Part shown: one piece after another, positions 44,129 through 53,779 of the stretch
How positions within the stretch are numbered: the stretch's first letter is position 1
Layout of the letters: each line of letters starts with the position of its first letter
Assembly (NCBI GenBank): GCA_963662395.1
Contig: OY759511.1
Span: forward strand, 1,302,001 to 1,366,000
DNA: 64,000 nt
Origin: JAPOXR01 sp963662395
GTDB lineage: Bacteria; Pseudomonadota; Alphaproteobacteria; Rhodobacterales; Rhodobacteraceae
Direction of reading: 5' to 3'
Notes under the pieces: generated by a model
What the model was told of the DNA's origin: nothing
The model's input: the letters and a program-made list of their open reading frames with translations, nothing else
Databases searched by the model: none
Translations under genes and position numbers: made by a program

Positions 44129-44964
44129 TGATCTGCTTGATGATCTTGTTGCTGAACTGTCATCCTTCCAGGCAAATCATCAAACTTGGCCAATTCACGG
44201 CAGGAAAGGGCTGCAAATCATTTTTCAGGAATCCTGCAAGAAGCTGATATTGTTGCCGAAATTTTGTGGAAATGGCCGGGGCCTTCATGCCGTGGCTTGA
44301 CCAGGAGAGGTGAGCCGTGGCCGTGTTCGCGGTCTTCCTCGATGAAGCCAACGATACTGTGTGGCGGGCCCTTCGGGATCAGTGACCGAATGGGCATCAC
44401 TTCATCCTGACCGAGAATATGGCGCTTGTTCCCCGCCCGAGGGCATTTTCACGACAGCGCAATTTCAGAATCTGCAGGAATCGGTGGTGAGAATGATGTC
44501 CCGGGTATCGTCTTCGAGTGGGGAGCACACAATGGCTTCAGCCGTGGCGACCTTCGGGAGTGGCTTCGCAAGGTGCTAACATGACAGGCGAAGTTCACGA
44601 GTTTCAGCCGACACCTCCGCATCAAGCTGCTCACGGTGGCGGCAGAGACGGGCACAGTCTCCATGCCGGGTATCGGCTATCGAGGCACGCATGGATTGCC
44701 TGGCGGCAAAAGAGGATATTCGGCGCGTCGAGGCACTTGTTGCGCAACGCGAAGTATCCATGCAACGCCGGCTTATCGGGCTGGTTTCGGGAGCGGCGCT
44801 GGCGGTGACAATCGCTCTCATACGCACCTTTGTCCGGATCCTGGCAAGGTGTGCGAACAATCCCCGGAGTTTGCACCTCCCCTTGTACACAAGATCGCAG
44901 CGTGCATGTTCAAGGAGTGCCGGAGACTACCGGCAAACCCGGGCATGGCCAGGCCCTGGCCATT
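44129..44964. other. Gene-poor region with possible remnant
   Basis: About 840 bp between the hypothetical frame and cysE. The only protein-like stretch is on the plus strand at 44691-44868: LAAKEDIRRVEALVAQREVS followed by a hydrophobic segment LIGLVSGAALAVTIALI. This resembles the C-terminal coiled-coil plus membrane anchor of DUF1640-type proteins, but the upstream part is not in frame. The rest shows nothing I can support. Confidence 0.35.
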
Positions 44965-45774
44965 TCAGGCGGTCGGGTGAAAATACTGATGTTCGAGTTC
45001 CGACGGGTCGGAGCAGTCGGCGTCACCCACGATCTTTGCCGGAATTCCGGCAACCGTCTTGTTGGGCGGAACATCCTTCAGCACCACCGAACCGGCAGCG
45101 ACGCGGGAACAGTGCCCGATCGAGATATTGCCGAGTACCTTGGCACCGGCACCCAGCAGCACGCCACTTCCAACCTTTGGATGGCGATCGCCATCCTCCT
45201 TGCCGGTGCTGCCCAGCGTTACCGAATGCAGCATCGCCACATGATCGCCGACCTGTGCCGTCTCGCCGATCACGATGGAATGCGCATGGTCGATCAGCAG
45301 GCCCTTGCCCATTCGTGAAGCCGGGTGAATGTCGACCCCGAACACCTCCGAGCTTCGCATCTGGAAGAAATAGGCCAGGTGTCGACGGCCCTGCCTCCAC
45401 AGCCAGTTGGCGACCCGGTAGCCTTGCAGCGACTGGAACCCCTTGAAATACAGCAATGGTTGAACGAAAGTGTTGCAGGCCGGATCGCGGTCGAGAACCG
45501 CCACCAGATCTGCCCGTGCCGAATCGCCGATCGACGGGTCACTGCCATAGGCATCGGTGGCAATTTCCCGCAGGATCTGCTCGGACATTTCCGGCGAAGC
45601 CAGCTTGACCGCCATCCGGTAGGCAAGCGCCTCCTCGAAGGTCCGGTGATGCAACAGGCTGGTATGGACAAGCCCGCCAAGAAGCGGTTCATCGGCGATG
45701 ATGTCCTCGGCTTCGGTGCGTATCCGGTCCCAGACCGGATCAACTGACCGGATATCTGCCTGCTGAACTGCCAT
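44965..45774 (-). CDS. cysE: Serine O-acetyltransferase
   Basis: This 269-residue left-handed beta-helix acetyltransferase makes O-acetylserine for cysteine synthesis. The N-terminal helical SATase domain (DPVWDRIRTEAEDIIADEPL) is followed by the active-site region SSEVFGVDIHPASRMGKGLL and DHAHSIVIGETAQVGDHV. Hexapeptide repeats (VLLGAGAKVLGNISIGHCSR) and the C-terminal tail follow. It is a single gene with an AT-rich leader. Confidence 0.95.
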   Translation of the reverse strand: MAVQQADIRSVDPVWDRIRTEAEDIIADEPLLGGLVHTSLLHHRTFEEALAYRMAVKLASPEMSEQILREIATDAYGSDPSIGDSARADLVAVLDRDPACNTFVQPLLYFKGFQSLQGYRVANWLWRQGRRHLAYFFQMRSSEVFGVDIHPASRMGKGLLIDHAHSIVIGETAQVGDHVAMLHSVTLGSTGKEDGDRHPKVGSGVLLGAGAKVLGNISIGHCSRVAAGSVVLKDVPPNKTVAGIPAKIVGDADCSDPSELEHQYFHPTA

Positions 45775-46102
45775 GTGCTGGGTTCCCTATCCCGATTGAT
45801 CAGGCGACTACCGAACATATAGTAACATGATTCCGGATTATAAGTGGCACTCCGGCACGGGAACACCTCGGAGGGGCCGGCCCGGGGAAGGCACCGTGAA
45901 TTGTGCAAATCGGCCCCGGCTCGTGTAGTGTAGCGACACGGCAAGTGCCGAAGCAGGCAGACGGGATTGTTCGAATCATGACTTTCATCATCACGGGTCC
46001 CCGGCCGTCCCGGTCCGGCCGGATGCATGTCGTGATCGGCGAATCACCGGTGCTGGCACGGTCTCAGGACTTCGTGCCCATGGCAACTGATGTGAGGCCG
46101 GC
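45775..46102. other. Divergent intergenic region between cysE and the DUF1489 gene
   Basis: About 330 bp with an AT-rich patch near 45820-45845 (TATAGTAACATGATTCC) that may contain the cysE promoter. No gene is recognised. Confidence 0.35.
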
Positions 46103-46543
46103 TTGAACACACGGACCGATACGCACACCAATCTGGTCAAGCTCTGCGTCGGCACCGACAATGTCCGACAGCTCGAGACCTGGCAGCGGAGCCGGTTCGG
46201 CTCCCGGGGAAGCAATCCCGAACACGTGACCCGGTCGCATCCGCGCCGGGCCGAAGAGGTCTTGCGGGGCGGGTCACTCTACTGGGTGTTCCGGGGCCGG
46301 ATCATGGCCCGGCAGAGAATCATTGCCCTCGAGAGCCGCAAATGCAGCGACGGGATGACCCGCTGCGCCATCGTGCTCGACCCGCAGATCATCAGGACGT
46401 TTCCTGCTTCGCGGCAGCCCTTCCAGGGCTGGAGGTATCTCGAAGCGAAGGACAGTCCGGCCGATCTTCCCGAGAGCAGGCAGGATGATGACGACATTCC
46501 GCCAGCAGTCCACGATGCATTGCTGGAAATCGGCGTCATCTGA
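46103..46543 (+). CDS. DUF1489 family protein
   Basis: This 146-residue protein matches the alphaproteobacterial DUF1489 pattern: NLVKLCVGTDNVRQLETWQ near the start, VTRSHPRRAEEVLRGGSLYW, VFRGRIMARQRIIALE and PFQGWRYLEAKDSPADL. The only start in position is TTG at 46103, preceded by GTGAGG. The function is unknown. It is convergent with hisG. Confidence 0.85.
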   Translation: MNTRTDTHTNLVKLCVGTDNVRQLETWQRSRFGSRGSNPEHVTRSHPRRAEEVLRGGSLYWVFRGRIMARQRIIALESRKCSDGMTRCAIVLDPQIIRTFPASRQPFQGWRYLEAKDSPADLPESRQDDDDIPPAVHDALLEIGVI

Positions 46544-46569
46544 TCATTGCCGGTTGGTGCAGTGCCGCA

Positions 46570-47295
46570 TCAGTCGCCGGACCAGTCGGCCTGCCCCATC
46601 CTGTCCGGCGGCCTGTCTCCGACGAGTGACGCCACTGCCTGACGTTCGGCCGGGCTGAACCGGGCGGAGCCTGACTGCAGCAACACGGCCTGCGACCGGA
46701 AGACCACCCCGTCCTCGAGCGGCTTCAAGCCATTTGCGGCCAGGGTCTCGCCGGTCGACACCAGGTCGACAATGGCCTCGGCCATGTTGTTGGCCACTGC
46801 GCCTTCGGTTGCACCCTGGCTGTCGACCAGCCGGTAATCGGTCAAACCGGATGATCGCAGGAACTCGCGGGCCAGATTATGGAACTTGGTGGCGATTCGC
46901 AGGCTCCTGCCCTGTCTTGCCCTGAATTGCGCCGCAACTTCGTCCAAATCCTCGACTGAATCAACATCGAGCCAGAATGCCGGCACTGCCACCACCAGCC
47001 TGGCGCCACCAAATCCAAGCTCCACCAACAATTCCAGCCGCTCCTGCCAGTTGGGGTAGTGTTCATGCACCAGGTCGGAGCCGGTAATTCCCAGATGCAG
47101 CTTGCCGCGCAACAGTTCATCCGGAATCTCGGCTGCCGACATGAACACCAGCTCGGCACCGATGTTCCCGGTAGCCCTGGCCGAGTACCGGCGGCCGGAT
47201 CCCGGAACCTCGATGGTCAATCGGCGCGAGCGGAGCCAGTCCAGGGCCTGTCCGGAGAGCCTTCCCTTGGCCGGAACGCCGATCTTCAACTGCAT
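46570..47295 (-). CDS. hisG: ATP phosphoribosyltransferase, short form
   Basis: This 241-residue catalytic subunit of the first step of histidine synthesis lacks the C-terminal regulatory domain of the long form and therefore needs HisZ, which is encoded just upstream. Motifs: IGVPAKGRLSGQALDWL at the start, LHLGITGSDLVHEH, and the PRPP loop LVDSQGATEGAVANNMAEAI. It is the last gene of hisS-hisZ-hisG. Confidence 0.94.
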   Translation of the reverse strand: MQLKIGVPAKGRLSGQALDWLRSRRLTIEVPGSGRRYSARATGNIGAELVFMSAAEIPDELLRGKLHLGITGSDLVHEHYPNWQERLELLVELGFGGARLVVAVPAFWLDVDSVEDLDEVAAQFRARQGRSLRIATKFHNLAREFLRSSGLTDYRLVDSQGATEGAVANNMAEAIVDLVSTGETLAANGLKPLEDGVVFRSQAVLLQSGSARFSPAERQAVASLVGDRPPDRMGQADWSGD

Positions 47296-47341
47296 TGCTG
47301 CGGTCCTCCAGCCGGGATGCGGATCACTGCCCTCCCGTTGA

Positions 47342-48460
47342 TCATCCGCATTGCTGTCTCGTCCGGGAAGTTGCCAGGACCTCCGGCCGCACCACTCCGC
47401 CAGCTGCCGGGCAACTCCGTCCGGAGCCGAGTACTTCGTTCAGGAGATCGTAACGTCCCCCGGAGGCGACCTGTTCCAGGCCGCCAGGGACACGGTAGCC
47501 GAACACGAAACCGTCGTAATACTCCATTGTGGTGCGGCCGTAACTTGCCTCGAACGCAAGCCGGTCAGGCGCACATCCGCGGTCATTGAGGGCATCGACC
47601 CTGGCTTGCATGCGTTCGGCGGCCTCGCCGAGCGCCGGAATTGCCGCTGCAAGCTGCTTCAGACGGGCCGGCATGGCGGCAATCGGTCCCGCAAGGTCCA
47701 GGATTTCGCCAATGCATCGCTGTTCCTGCCCGGATAGCGGTCTTTCGACCGAGTCGTCGCCAATCATCCGGATGCGCTCGATCACGTCCTCGACCGGCCT
47801 GGCGCCGAATTCGGCGCCTGCTTCACCGATCATGCGGCGAAGTTCGTCACCCGACCCGGTTGCCCTGATCAACCGGCGCCGGGCTGCCGACAGCGAAACC
47901 TCCTCGCCGAATCTCCTGATCAACTGCGCAAATCTCTTCGGTCGCCAGACATGACGGAGCAGCGCCGATTTGCGCCCCGATGACAGGGACAACCCCCTGA
48001 CTGCCGTCATCAGCAACCCCGGGTCACCGGTCGCAGCCTGCAGCCCGAATGGAGACAGCAAATCCTGAAAGAGCCGGAAAATCCCGGCATCGGTTGCCGC
48101 CGGATCCTCGTCGCCGAAGCTCTCATAGCCAACCTGGATGAACTCGTTTGCCCTGGCAACTGCCGCCGGCTGCCGCCTGAATACCGGTCCGCCATAGCAA
48201 TATCTGGCCGATGGCGGTCCATGCTGCATGTGGTAGCTGGCCACCGGAACCGTGAAATCCGGCCGCAGCATCAACTCGCCGCGCACCGGGTCCCGGGTCA
48301 CGTAGGCGCGGGACCTGATATCCTCGCCATAGAGGTCAAGCAGCTGGTCGGCCGGCTGCAGTGTATCGACCTCGATCCGCCTGCCTCCCCCCTCCGACAG
48401 GAAATACCGGAGTATCCGGTCAGCCTCGGTTGCGGCGGCAGCCCGGTCAAAGGTCGGCAT
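47342..48460 (-). CDS. hisZ: ATP phosphoribosyltransferase regulatory subunit
   Basis: The protein has 372 residues from the ATG at 48460 (MPTFDRAAAATEADRILRYF), overlapping the hisS stop by 14 bp. It is a paralogue of histidyl-tRNA synthetase without aminoacylation: the class II core is seen in LMLRPDFTVPVASYHMQH, CYGGPVFRRQ and GGLEQVASGGRYDLLNEVLG. It gives the short HisG its activity and histidine feedback. Confidence 0.93.
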   Translation of the reverse strand: MPTFDRAAAATEADRILRYFLSEGGGRRIEVDTLQPADQLLDLYGEDIRSRAYVTRDPVRGELMLRPDFTVPVASYHMQHGPPSARYCYGGPVFRRQPAAVARANEFIQVGYESFGDEDPAATDAGIFRLFQDLLSPFGLQAATGDPGLLMTAVRGLSLSSGRKSALLRHVWRPKRFAQLIRRFGEEVSLSAARRRLIRATGSGDELRRMIGEAGAEFGARPVEDVIERIRMIGDDSVERPLSGQEQRCIGEILDLAGPIAAMPARLKQLAAAIPALGEAAERMQARVDALNDRGCAPDRLAFEASYGRTTMEYYDGFVFGYRVPGGLEQVASGGRYDLLNEVLGSGRSCPAAGGVVRPEVLATSRTRQQCG

Positions 48461-49943
48461 TGCCCTGACCCGCGGACCGCAGCATCCGGGTAACCCCGGC
48501 CACCAGCTCGGCCCGGGCAACCTCCTCCTGCATCGGCCGGGATTTCCACTCCTCGTGGCTTGCGGCGTCGGCAATCTTCTTGCCGAGAACAAGATCCTTG
48601 ATCTGCACCACGCCCCGGCGATGCTCCTCTTCCCCCTCTATGATCGCCAGCGGTGCGTTGCGCAGATCGGCATATTTCATCTGCCGGCCGAAATTCTTCG
48701 CATTGCCGAGAAACATCTCGGCGCTGATGCCGGCCGACCGCAACTCCGTCACCATCTCCTGGTAGTCGCCCAGCCGGTCTCGATCCATGATGGTCACCAC
48801 CACCGGGCCCTGCGCCGGTTCCCGGCCCGAGCGCAGCGCTTCCTGCACCGCCAGCAACCTGTCGACCCCGATCGAGATGCCGGTGGCCGGAAGCTCCTGG
48901 CCGGTGAACCGCCGGACCAGCCCGTCATAACGACCGCCGCCCACGACCGAGCCGAATTGCCGCCGTCTGCCTTTCCGGTCCCTGATCTCGACAGTCAGGA
49001 CTGCCTCCATGACCGGGCCGGTATAATAGCCAAGCCCCCGCACCACCGACGGGTCGACCACACATTGATCGGCGGTGACGCCCTGGGCGGCCAGCAATTC
49101 CATGATCTCCGACAATTCGGCAACCCCTTCAGCACCGGCCCTGCTTCCGGACACGATCTCGCCGAGCGTCTTCAGGGTGGCATCCGGGCCAGCTTCGCCG
49201 GCACCCAGGAACGCCATGACCAGGTCGATCTGACCGGATCCCAACCCGGCACCGGCGGTAAAGTCGCCGCTTCCATCAAGCCGGCCCTTGCCGAGCAGGT
49301 CCCGAACCCCGGTCTCGCCAACCCGGTCGAGCTTGTCCATTGCCCTGAGGACATTCGCCCGCCTGGCCTCGCTGTCGTCGGAGCCACCCTGATCCAGGAT
49401 GCCCGCCGCCGCCAGGGTGCCATCGAGCAGTTTCCGGTTGTTCAGCCTGAGCTGGTAGCCGCCACGGCCGACGCCCAACGTCTCCAGGATCTCGCATGCA
49501 AGGCTGCACATCTCCGCATCGGCCGCCATGTTCGCCGAACCGACGGTGTCGGCATCGCACTGGTAGAATTGCCGGTAGCGGCCGGGGCCGGGCTTCTCGT
49601 TGCGCCAGACCACGCCGGTCGCATATCGCCGATATGGCATTGGAAGGGAATTCCGGTACTGGGCAGCCACCCTGGCCAGCGGTGCCGTCAGATCGTAGCG
49701 CAGTGCCAGCCATTCATCATCTTCCTGCCATGCAAACACCCCCTCATTGGGGCGGTCGGTATCGGGCAGGAACTTGCCAAGCGCCGCCAGGGTTTCCACG
49801 GCCGGTGTCTCCAGCGGCTCGAACCCGTAGCGCCGGTAGACACCGGTTATCCGGTCAAGCGTTTCCTGGCGGAGCCTGACTTCTTCGCCGAAGTAGTCGC
49901 GGAACCCCTTGACATTGATCGGCCGCGGCCGTCCGGAAGCCAT
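48447..49943 (-). CDS. hisS: Histidyl-tRNA synthetase
   Basis: This 498-residue class II synthetase has ALRYDLTAPLARVAAQY, motif 2 in RYATGVVWRNEKPGPGRYRQ with FYQCDADTVG, the histidine-A loop VDPSVVRGLGYYTGPVMEAV and motif 3 in GGGRYDGLVRRFTG. The C-terminal anticodon-binding domain follows (VVVTIMDRDRLGDYQEMVTE). It starts the hisS-hisZ-hisG set; the next gene upstream, dnaE, is about 150 bp away on the same strand. Confidence 0.96.
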   Translation of the reverse strand: MASGRPRPINVKGFRDYFGEEVRLRQETLDRITGVYRRYGFEPLETPAVETLAALGKFLPDTDRPNEGVFAWQEDDEWLALRYDLTAPLARVAAQYRNSLPMPYRRYATGVVWRNEKPGPGRYRQFYQCDADTVGSANMAADAEMCSLACEILETLGVGRGGYQLRLNNRKLLDGTLAAAGILDQGGSDDSEARRANVLRAMDKLDRVGETGVRDLLGKGRLDGSGDFTAGAGLGSGQIDLVMAFLGAGEAGPDATLKTLGEIVSGSRAGAEGVAELSEIMELLAAQGVTADQCVVDPSVVRGLGYYTGPVMEAVLTVEIRDRKGRRRQFGSVVGGGRYDGLVRRFTGQELPATGISIGVDRLLAVQEALRSGREPAQGPVVVTIMDRDRLGDYQEMVTELRSAGISAEMFLGNAKNFGRQMKYADLRNAPLAIIEGEEEHRRGVVQIKDLVLGKKIADAASHEEWKSRPMQEEVARAELVAGVTRMLRSAGQGNADL

Positions 49944-50097
49944 CAGTCACTGCTCCCCTGCGATTGTGAACCTGTCAGAAACGAAGCCCAACTACCGGTC
50001 TGGCCGTGGCGTTGCAACAGGAACGGCGTGATTTTGCGCCGGTCCTCCGGCAGCCCGGCAGGACCTGGCCGGACCGGCGAATCTGCAGCCGTCCCGT

Positions 50098-53000
50098 TCA
50101 GTATTCCTCGACCTTGACGACACCGTCCAGGGAAGCAATTGCGTTCCTGACCCTTCGGCCGACCGGAAACTGCCCGGCGATCTCGATATCGGCATCGACT
50201 GCCAGCGAACCGGCCACCGGACAGAACCTGACCGAGCCGCTTTCCGGATCGAGATCGCCGGCGGCGATGTCTTCCAGCAGGGTCTTGACATTCAACGGCG
50301 CCTTCGTGCTGTCGAAATAGACCCGAAGTCCGACAGCCTGCGCCTCGGTGCCGTTCTCGATGAACTCGATCACCGATGCCCGCAATCTCAGCTGCCCGCC
50401 TTCCAGCCTTGCATCGGCCACGATCAGCAGCATGGCATTGGCCTCGAGCCGGGAGCCGGCCTTGCTCAACTCCTCGGAGAATACCGTGATTTCGGTGATC
50501 GCGGTCTGATCCGAAATCTCGACGAAGGCAAAGGGGTCGCCGCGGCGCGACACCCGTTTGCGAACCGCCGATACAACACCGGCGATGACAAAACTCTTCC
50601 ACTTGTCATTGGCCAGATCCTGGAGATCGGCAATACTGACCACGCGCCGAGCCTTCAGCTGCCCGGCATGCTCATCCAGCGGATGGCCGGATAGGTAGAA
50701 CCCGATCGCGGCAAATTCCTCCCGGGTCCGGACCTGCTCGGTCCAGTCGCGGGGATCCGGCAGCTCCGGTGCCGGCAACTGGTCCGACGCATCACCAAAG
50801 AGCGACATCTGGGCCGACTGCCTTTCGGCGCGGATGGTTGCCGAATAGGCACACAGCAGGTCGAGGCCGTCAAAGACCCTGCGCCGATTGCTCTCCAGCT
50901 GGTCGAAGGCGCCGGACCTGGCCAGTGTCTCGAGCTGTCGTTTGCCGATTGCCTTGAGATCCGCCCGTTCGGCAAAATCCGCCAGGCTCGTGAACGGTCC
51001 TCCGTCCCGGGCCGCAACCAGCTGTCGCATGGCGTCGACGCCGACATTCTTGAGAGCACCCAGGCCGTAATGGATCCGGCCATCCGTTATCGAGAATTCG
51101 GCCTCGGACCGGTTCACGCAGGGCGGAACCAGCTCGATCTCCAGCCGCCGCAACTCCTGGACAAAGCCCTGGAGCTTGTCGACATCGCCGATGTCGCAAT
51201 TCATGACCGCGGTCATGAACGGCACCGTATGGTTGGCCTTCAGCCAGGCTGTCTGGTAGACCACCACCGCATAGGCGGCGGCATGCGCCTTGTTGAAGCC
51301 GTACTCGGCAAACCGTGCCAGCAGGTCCCATACCGAATTGGCCTCCCTCTCGCTGACCTCCCGGTCGCTGGCGCGCTCCAGGAATTTCGGTTTCTCGGCA
51401 TCCATGTCCGACTTGATCTTCTTGCCGATGGCTCGCCGCAGCAGATCCGCTTCCGCCAGGCTGTAGCCGGCCATGGCCTGTGCGATCTGCATCACCTGTT
51501 CCTGGTAGACGATGATGCCGTGGGTCTCGTCGACAATGTGATCGATGAGCTTGTGCTGGCTCCGGCGCTTCTTCCTGCCATTCTTGACATCGCAATAGAG
51601 CGGGATGTTTTCCATCGGTCCGGGCCGGTACAGGGCAACGAGGGCGACGATGTCCTCGATCGAATTCGGGTTCATCATCCGCAGCGTGTCCTTCATGCCG
51701 GAACTTTCCAGCTGAAACACGGCAACGGTATCCCCTGAGGCGCAAAGCTCGAAGGTTTTCCGGTCGTCGAATTCGAGCGCGTCGATATCGACCTCCACCC
51801 CCTGCGCCGCCAGCAGGTCGACGGCCTTTCTGATCACCGTCAGGGTCTTCAGGCCCAGGAAGTCGAACTTGACCAGCCCGGCCTCTTCGACCCATTTCAT
51901 CGAGAACTGCGTTGCCGGAATGTCAGATCGCTGGTCCTTGTAGAGCGGCACCAGCTCCTCCAGCGGCCGGTCGCCGATCACCACCCCGGCCGCATGGGTC
52001 GAGGCGTTGCGCAGCAACCCTTCCAGCGCCCCGGCATCATGGAACAGCCTGCCCATGAGTTCCGATGACTCCCGGAGCTGACCAAGTCTCGGCTCAGTCT
52101 GCAGCGCCTCGTCGAGCGGCACGTTGCGGGCACCATCCCGCGGGATCAGCTTGGCGATCCGGTCGACCTGCGAATACGGCAATCGCAACACCCGCCCGAC
52201 ATCCCTGATCGCCGCCCGGGCAAGCAGGGCACCGAAGGTGATGATATGTGCAACCCGTTCATTCCCGTATTTCTGCTGCACGTAGTGGATGACCTCGTCC
52301 CGACGATCCTGGCAGAAATCGATGTCGAAATCCGGCATCGAGATCCGCTCGGGATTCAGGAACCGCTCGAACAGCAGGGAGAAACGGATCGGATCGAGAT
52401 TGGTGATGGTCAGCGCAAAGGCAACCAGCGAACCGGCACCCGAGCCACGCCCTGCCCCGACAGGTATGTCGTTCGACTTCGCCCATTTGATGAAATCGGC
52501 CACGATCAGGAAGTAGCCGGCAAACCCCATCGATTCGATGACCTCCAACTCGTAGTCGAGCCGCTGGCGATACTCGGTCTCCGGGGCCGACAGGGTCATT
52601 GATTTCAGGCGTTCGTCGAGCCCTTCATTGGCCTGCCGGCGCATCTCCTCGGCTTCGTTGTCGGTAAATCTCGGCAGGATGGGCGGGCGGCCAACGGCCC
52701 GGAACGAACAGCGGCGGGCAATCTCGATGGTATTGTCGACGGCCTCCGGCAGGTCCTCGAACAGCTCGACCATCTCCTCCTGCGACTTGAAATGATGCTC
52801 CGGCGTCAACCGGGTGCGACCGGTCTTCTGGTCGACATAGGATCCGCTGGCGATGCACAGCATGGCGTCATGCGCATCGTAGTCATTCCGGTCGGGAAAA
52901 TGCACATCATTGGTGGCTACCAGCGGAAGCTGGTGACGATAGGCCAGTTCGACCAGTTCCGGCTCCGAGCGACGCTGTCGCTGCGCCAGCTCCGATCCTT

Positions 53001-53544
53001 CGGTCGGATGCCGCTGAAGCTCGACATACAGTCTGCCGGCAAAGATCTCCGCCAGATCGAGAAGCATCTCCCCGGCCCTGTCCATGGTGCTTTCCAGGAC
53101 AAGCCTTCCCACCGGCCCTTCCGACCCGCCGGTCAGGCAGATCAGCCCGTCGGAGTGTTGCCGCAATTCGTCGATGGCGAGCCAGGGGCTGGACCGGCCC
53201 TCGCCCAGATACAGGCACGTATTCAGCTTCAGCAGGTTTCCATACCCAGCCTGGTCCTGGGCCAGCAGAACCACGGGCGCGGTCTCCGGCACGCCACCAA
53301 CCTCGTCCGGCACCGTGGAAAGTCGCAGGCTGGCCAGGCAACCATGGATCGGCTGGATTCCGGCGCCGGCGATCCCGGTGGAAAACTCGAGCGCCCCGAA
53401 CATGTTGTTGTGATCGGAAATCGCGATGGCCGGCATGCCGAACCGTCGGCAGAGCCCGGGAAGATTGCTGATCTTCACCGCGCCCCGGAGCAACGAATAC
53501 TCGCTGCTCACACGCAAATGGACGAATCGGAATTCACTGGTCAT
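50098..53544 (-). CDS. dnaE: DNA polymerase III alpha subunit
   Basis: This 1148-residue replicative polymerase has an N-terminal PHP domain (FVHLRVSSEYSLLRGAVKIS, ISDHNNMFGALEF). The polymerase core has catalytic aspartates in ISMPDFDIDFCQDRRDEV and LVKFDFLGLKTLTVIRKAV, and a fingers region (AVFQLESSGMKDTLRMMNPN). A helix-hairpin-helix and an OB fold (FVIAGVVSAVRKRVSRRGDP) follow near the C-terminus. Length is normal for DnaE1. It is divergent from xdhA. Confidence 0.96.
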   Translation of the reverse strand: MTSEFRFVHLRVSSEYSLLRGAVKISNLPGLCRRFGMPAIAISDHNNMFGALEFSTGIAGAGIQPIHGCLASLRLSTVPDEVGGVPETAPVVLLAQDQAGYGNLLKLNTCLYLGEGRSSPWLAIDELRQHSDGLICLTGGSEGPVGRLVLESTMDRAGEMLLDLAEIFAGRLYVELQRHPTEGSELAQRQRRSEPELVELAYRHQLPLVATNDVHFPDRNDYDAHDAMLCIASGSYVDQKTGRTRLTPEHHFKSQEEMVELFEDLPEAVDNTIEIARRCSFRAVGRPPILPRFTDNEAEEMRRQANEGLDERLKSMTLSAPETEYRQRLDYELEVIESMGFAGYFLIVADFIKWAKSNDIPVGAGRGSGAGSLVAFALTITNLDPIRFSLLFERFLNPERISMPDFDIDFCQDRRDEVIHYVQQKYGNERVAHIITFGALLARAAIRDVGRVLRLPYSQVDRIAKLIPRDGARNVPLDEALQTEPRLGQLRESSELMGRLFHDAGALEGLLRNASTHAAGVVIGDRPLEELVPLYKDQRSDIPATQFSMKWVEEAGLVKFDFLGLKTLTVIRKAVDLLAAQGVEVDIDALEFDDRKTFELCASGDTVAVFQLESSGMKDTLRMMNPNSIEDIVALVALYRPGPMENIPLYCDVKNGRKKRRSQHKLIDHIVDETHGIIVYQEQVMQIAQAMAGYSLAEADLLRRAIGKKIKSDMDAEKPKFLERASDREVSEREANSVWDLLARFAEYGFNKAHAAAYAVVVYQTAWLKANHTVPFMTAVMNCDIGDVDKLQGFVQELRRLEIELVPPCVNRSEAEFSITDGRIHYGLGALKNVGVDAMRQLVAARDGGPFTSLADFAERADLKAIGKRQLETLARSGAFDQLESNRRRVFDGLDLLCAYSATIRAERQSAQMSLFGDASDQLPAPELPDPRDWTEQVRTREEFAAIGFYLSGHPLDEHAGQLKARRVVSIADLQDLANDKWKSFVIAGVVSAVRKRVSRRGDPFAFVEISDQTAITEITVFSEELSKAGSRLEANAMLLIVADARLEGGQLRLRASVIEFIENGTEAQAVGLRVYFDSTKAPLNVKTLLEDIAAGDLDPESGSVRFCPVAGSLAVDADIEIAGQFPVGRRVRNAIASLDGVVKVEEY

Positions 53545-53779
53545 GCCTCCACCCTTAAACCTGCCGCCGCGTTTCGGGAAGCAAGTCGGCGGCGGCTCGC
53601 CCGCGTCCGGCGGACAGGACCGCTGGCCGGCGAAGAAGCGGTCCCGGCATCCAGCCCGGGGGCGGCCATCCGGGCCTGATCAACCCCGTCGGATGCGGTC
53701 GGACGTGCCGGTTTGCACACAATTATTGCACGGATGCGGATTGTCTTGCGCGGTCAATCCGGTTATCGGCGTGACGACC
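53545..53779. other. Divergent intergenic region between dnaE and xdhA
   Basis: About 235 bp containing both promoters. No repeat or RNA feature is recognised. Confidence 0.35.

Noticed and set aside
44576..44890. Minus-strand 104-codon frame upstream of cysE
   Set aside because: Arg/Ser-rich shadow without start context or family resemblance. The plus-strand stretch in the same place looks more protein-like.
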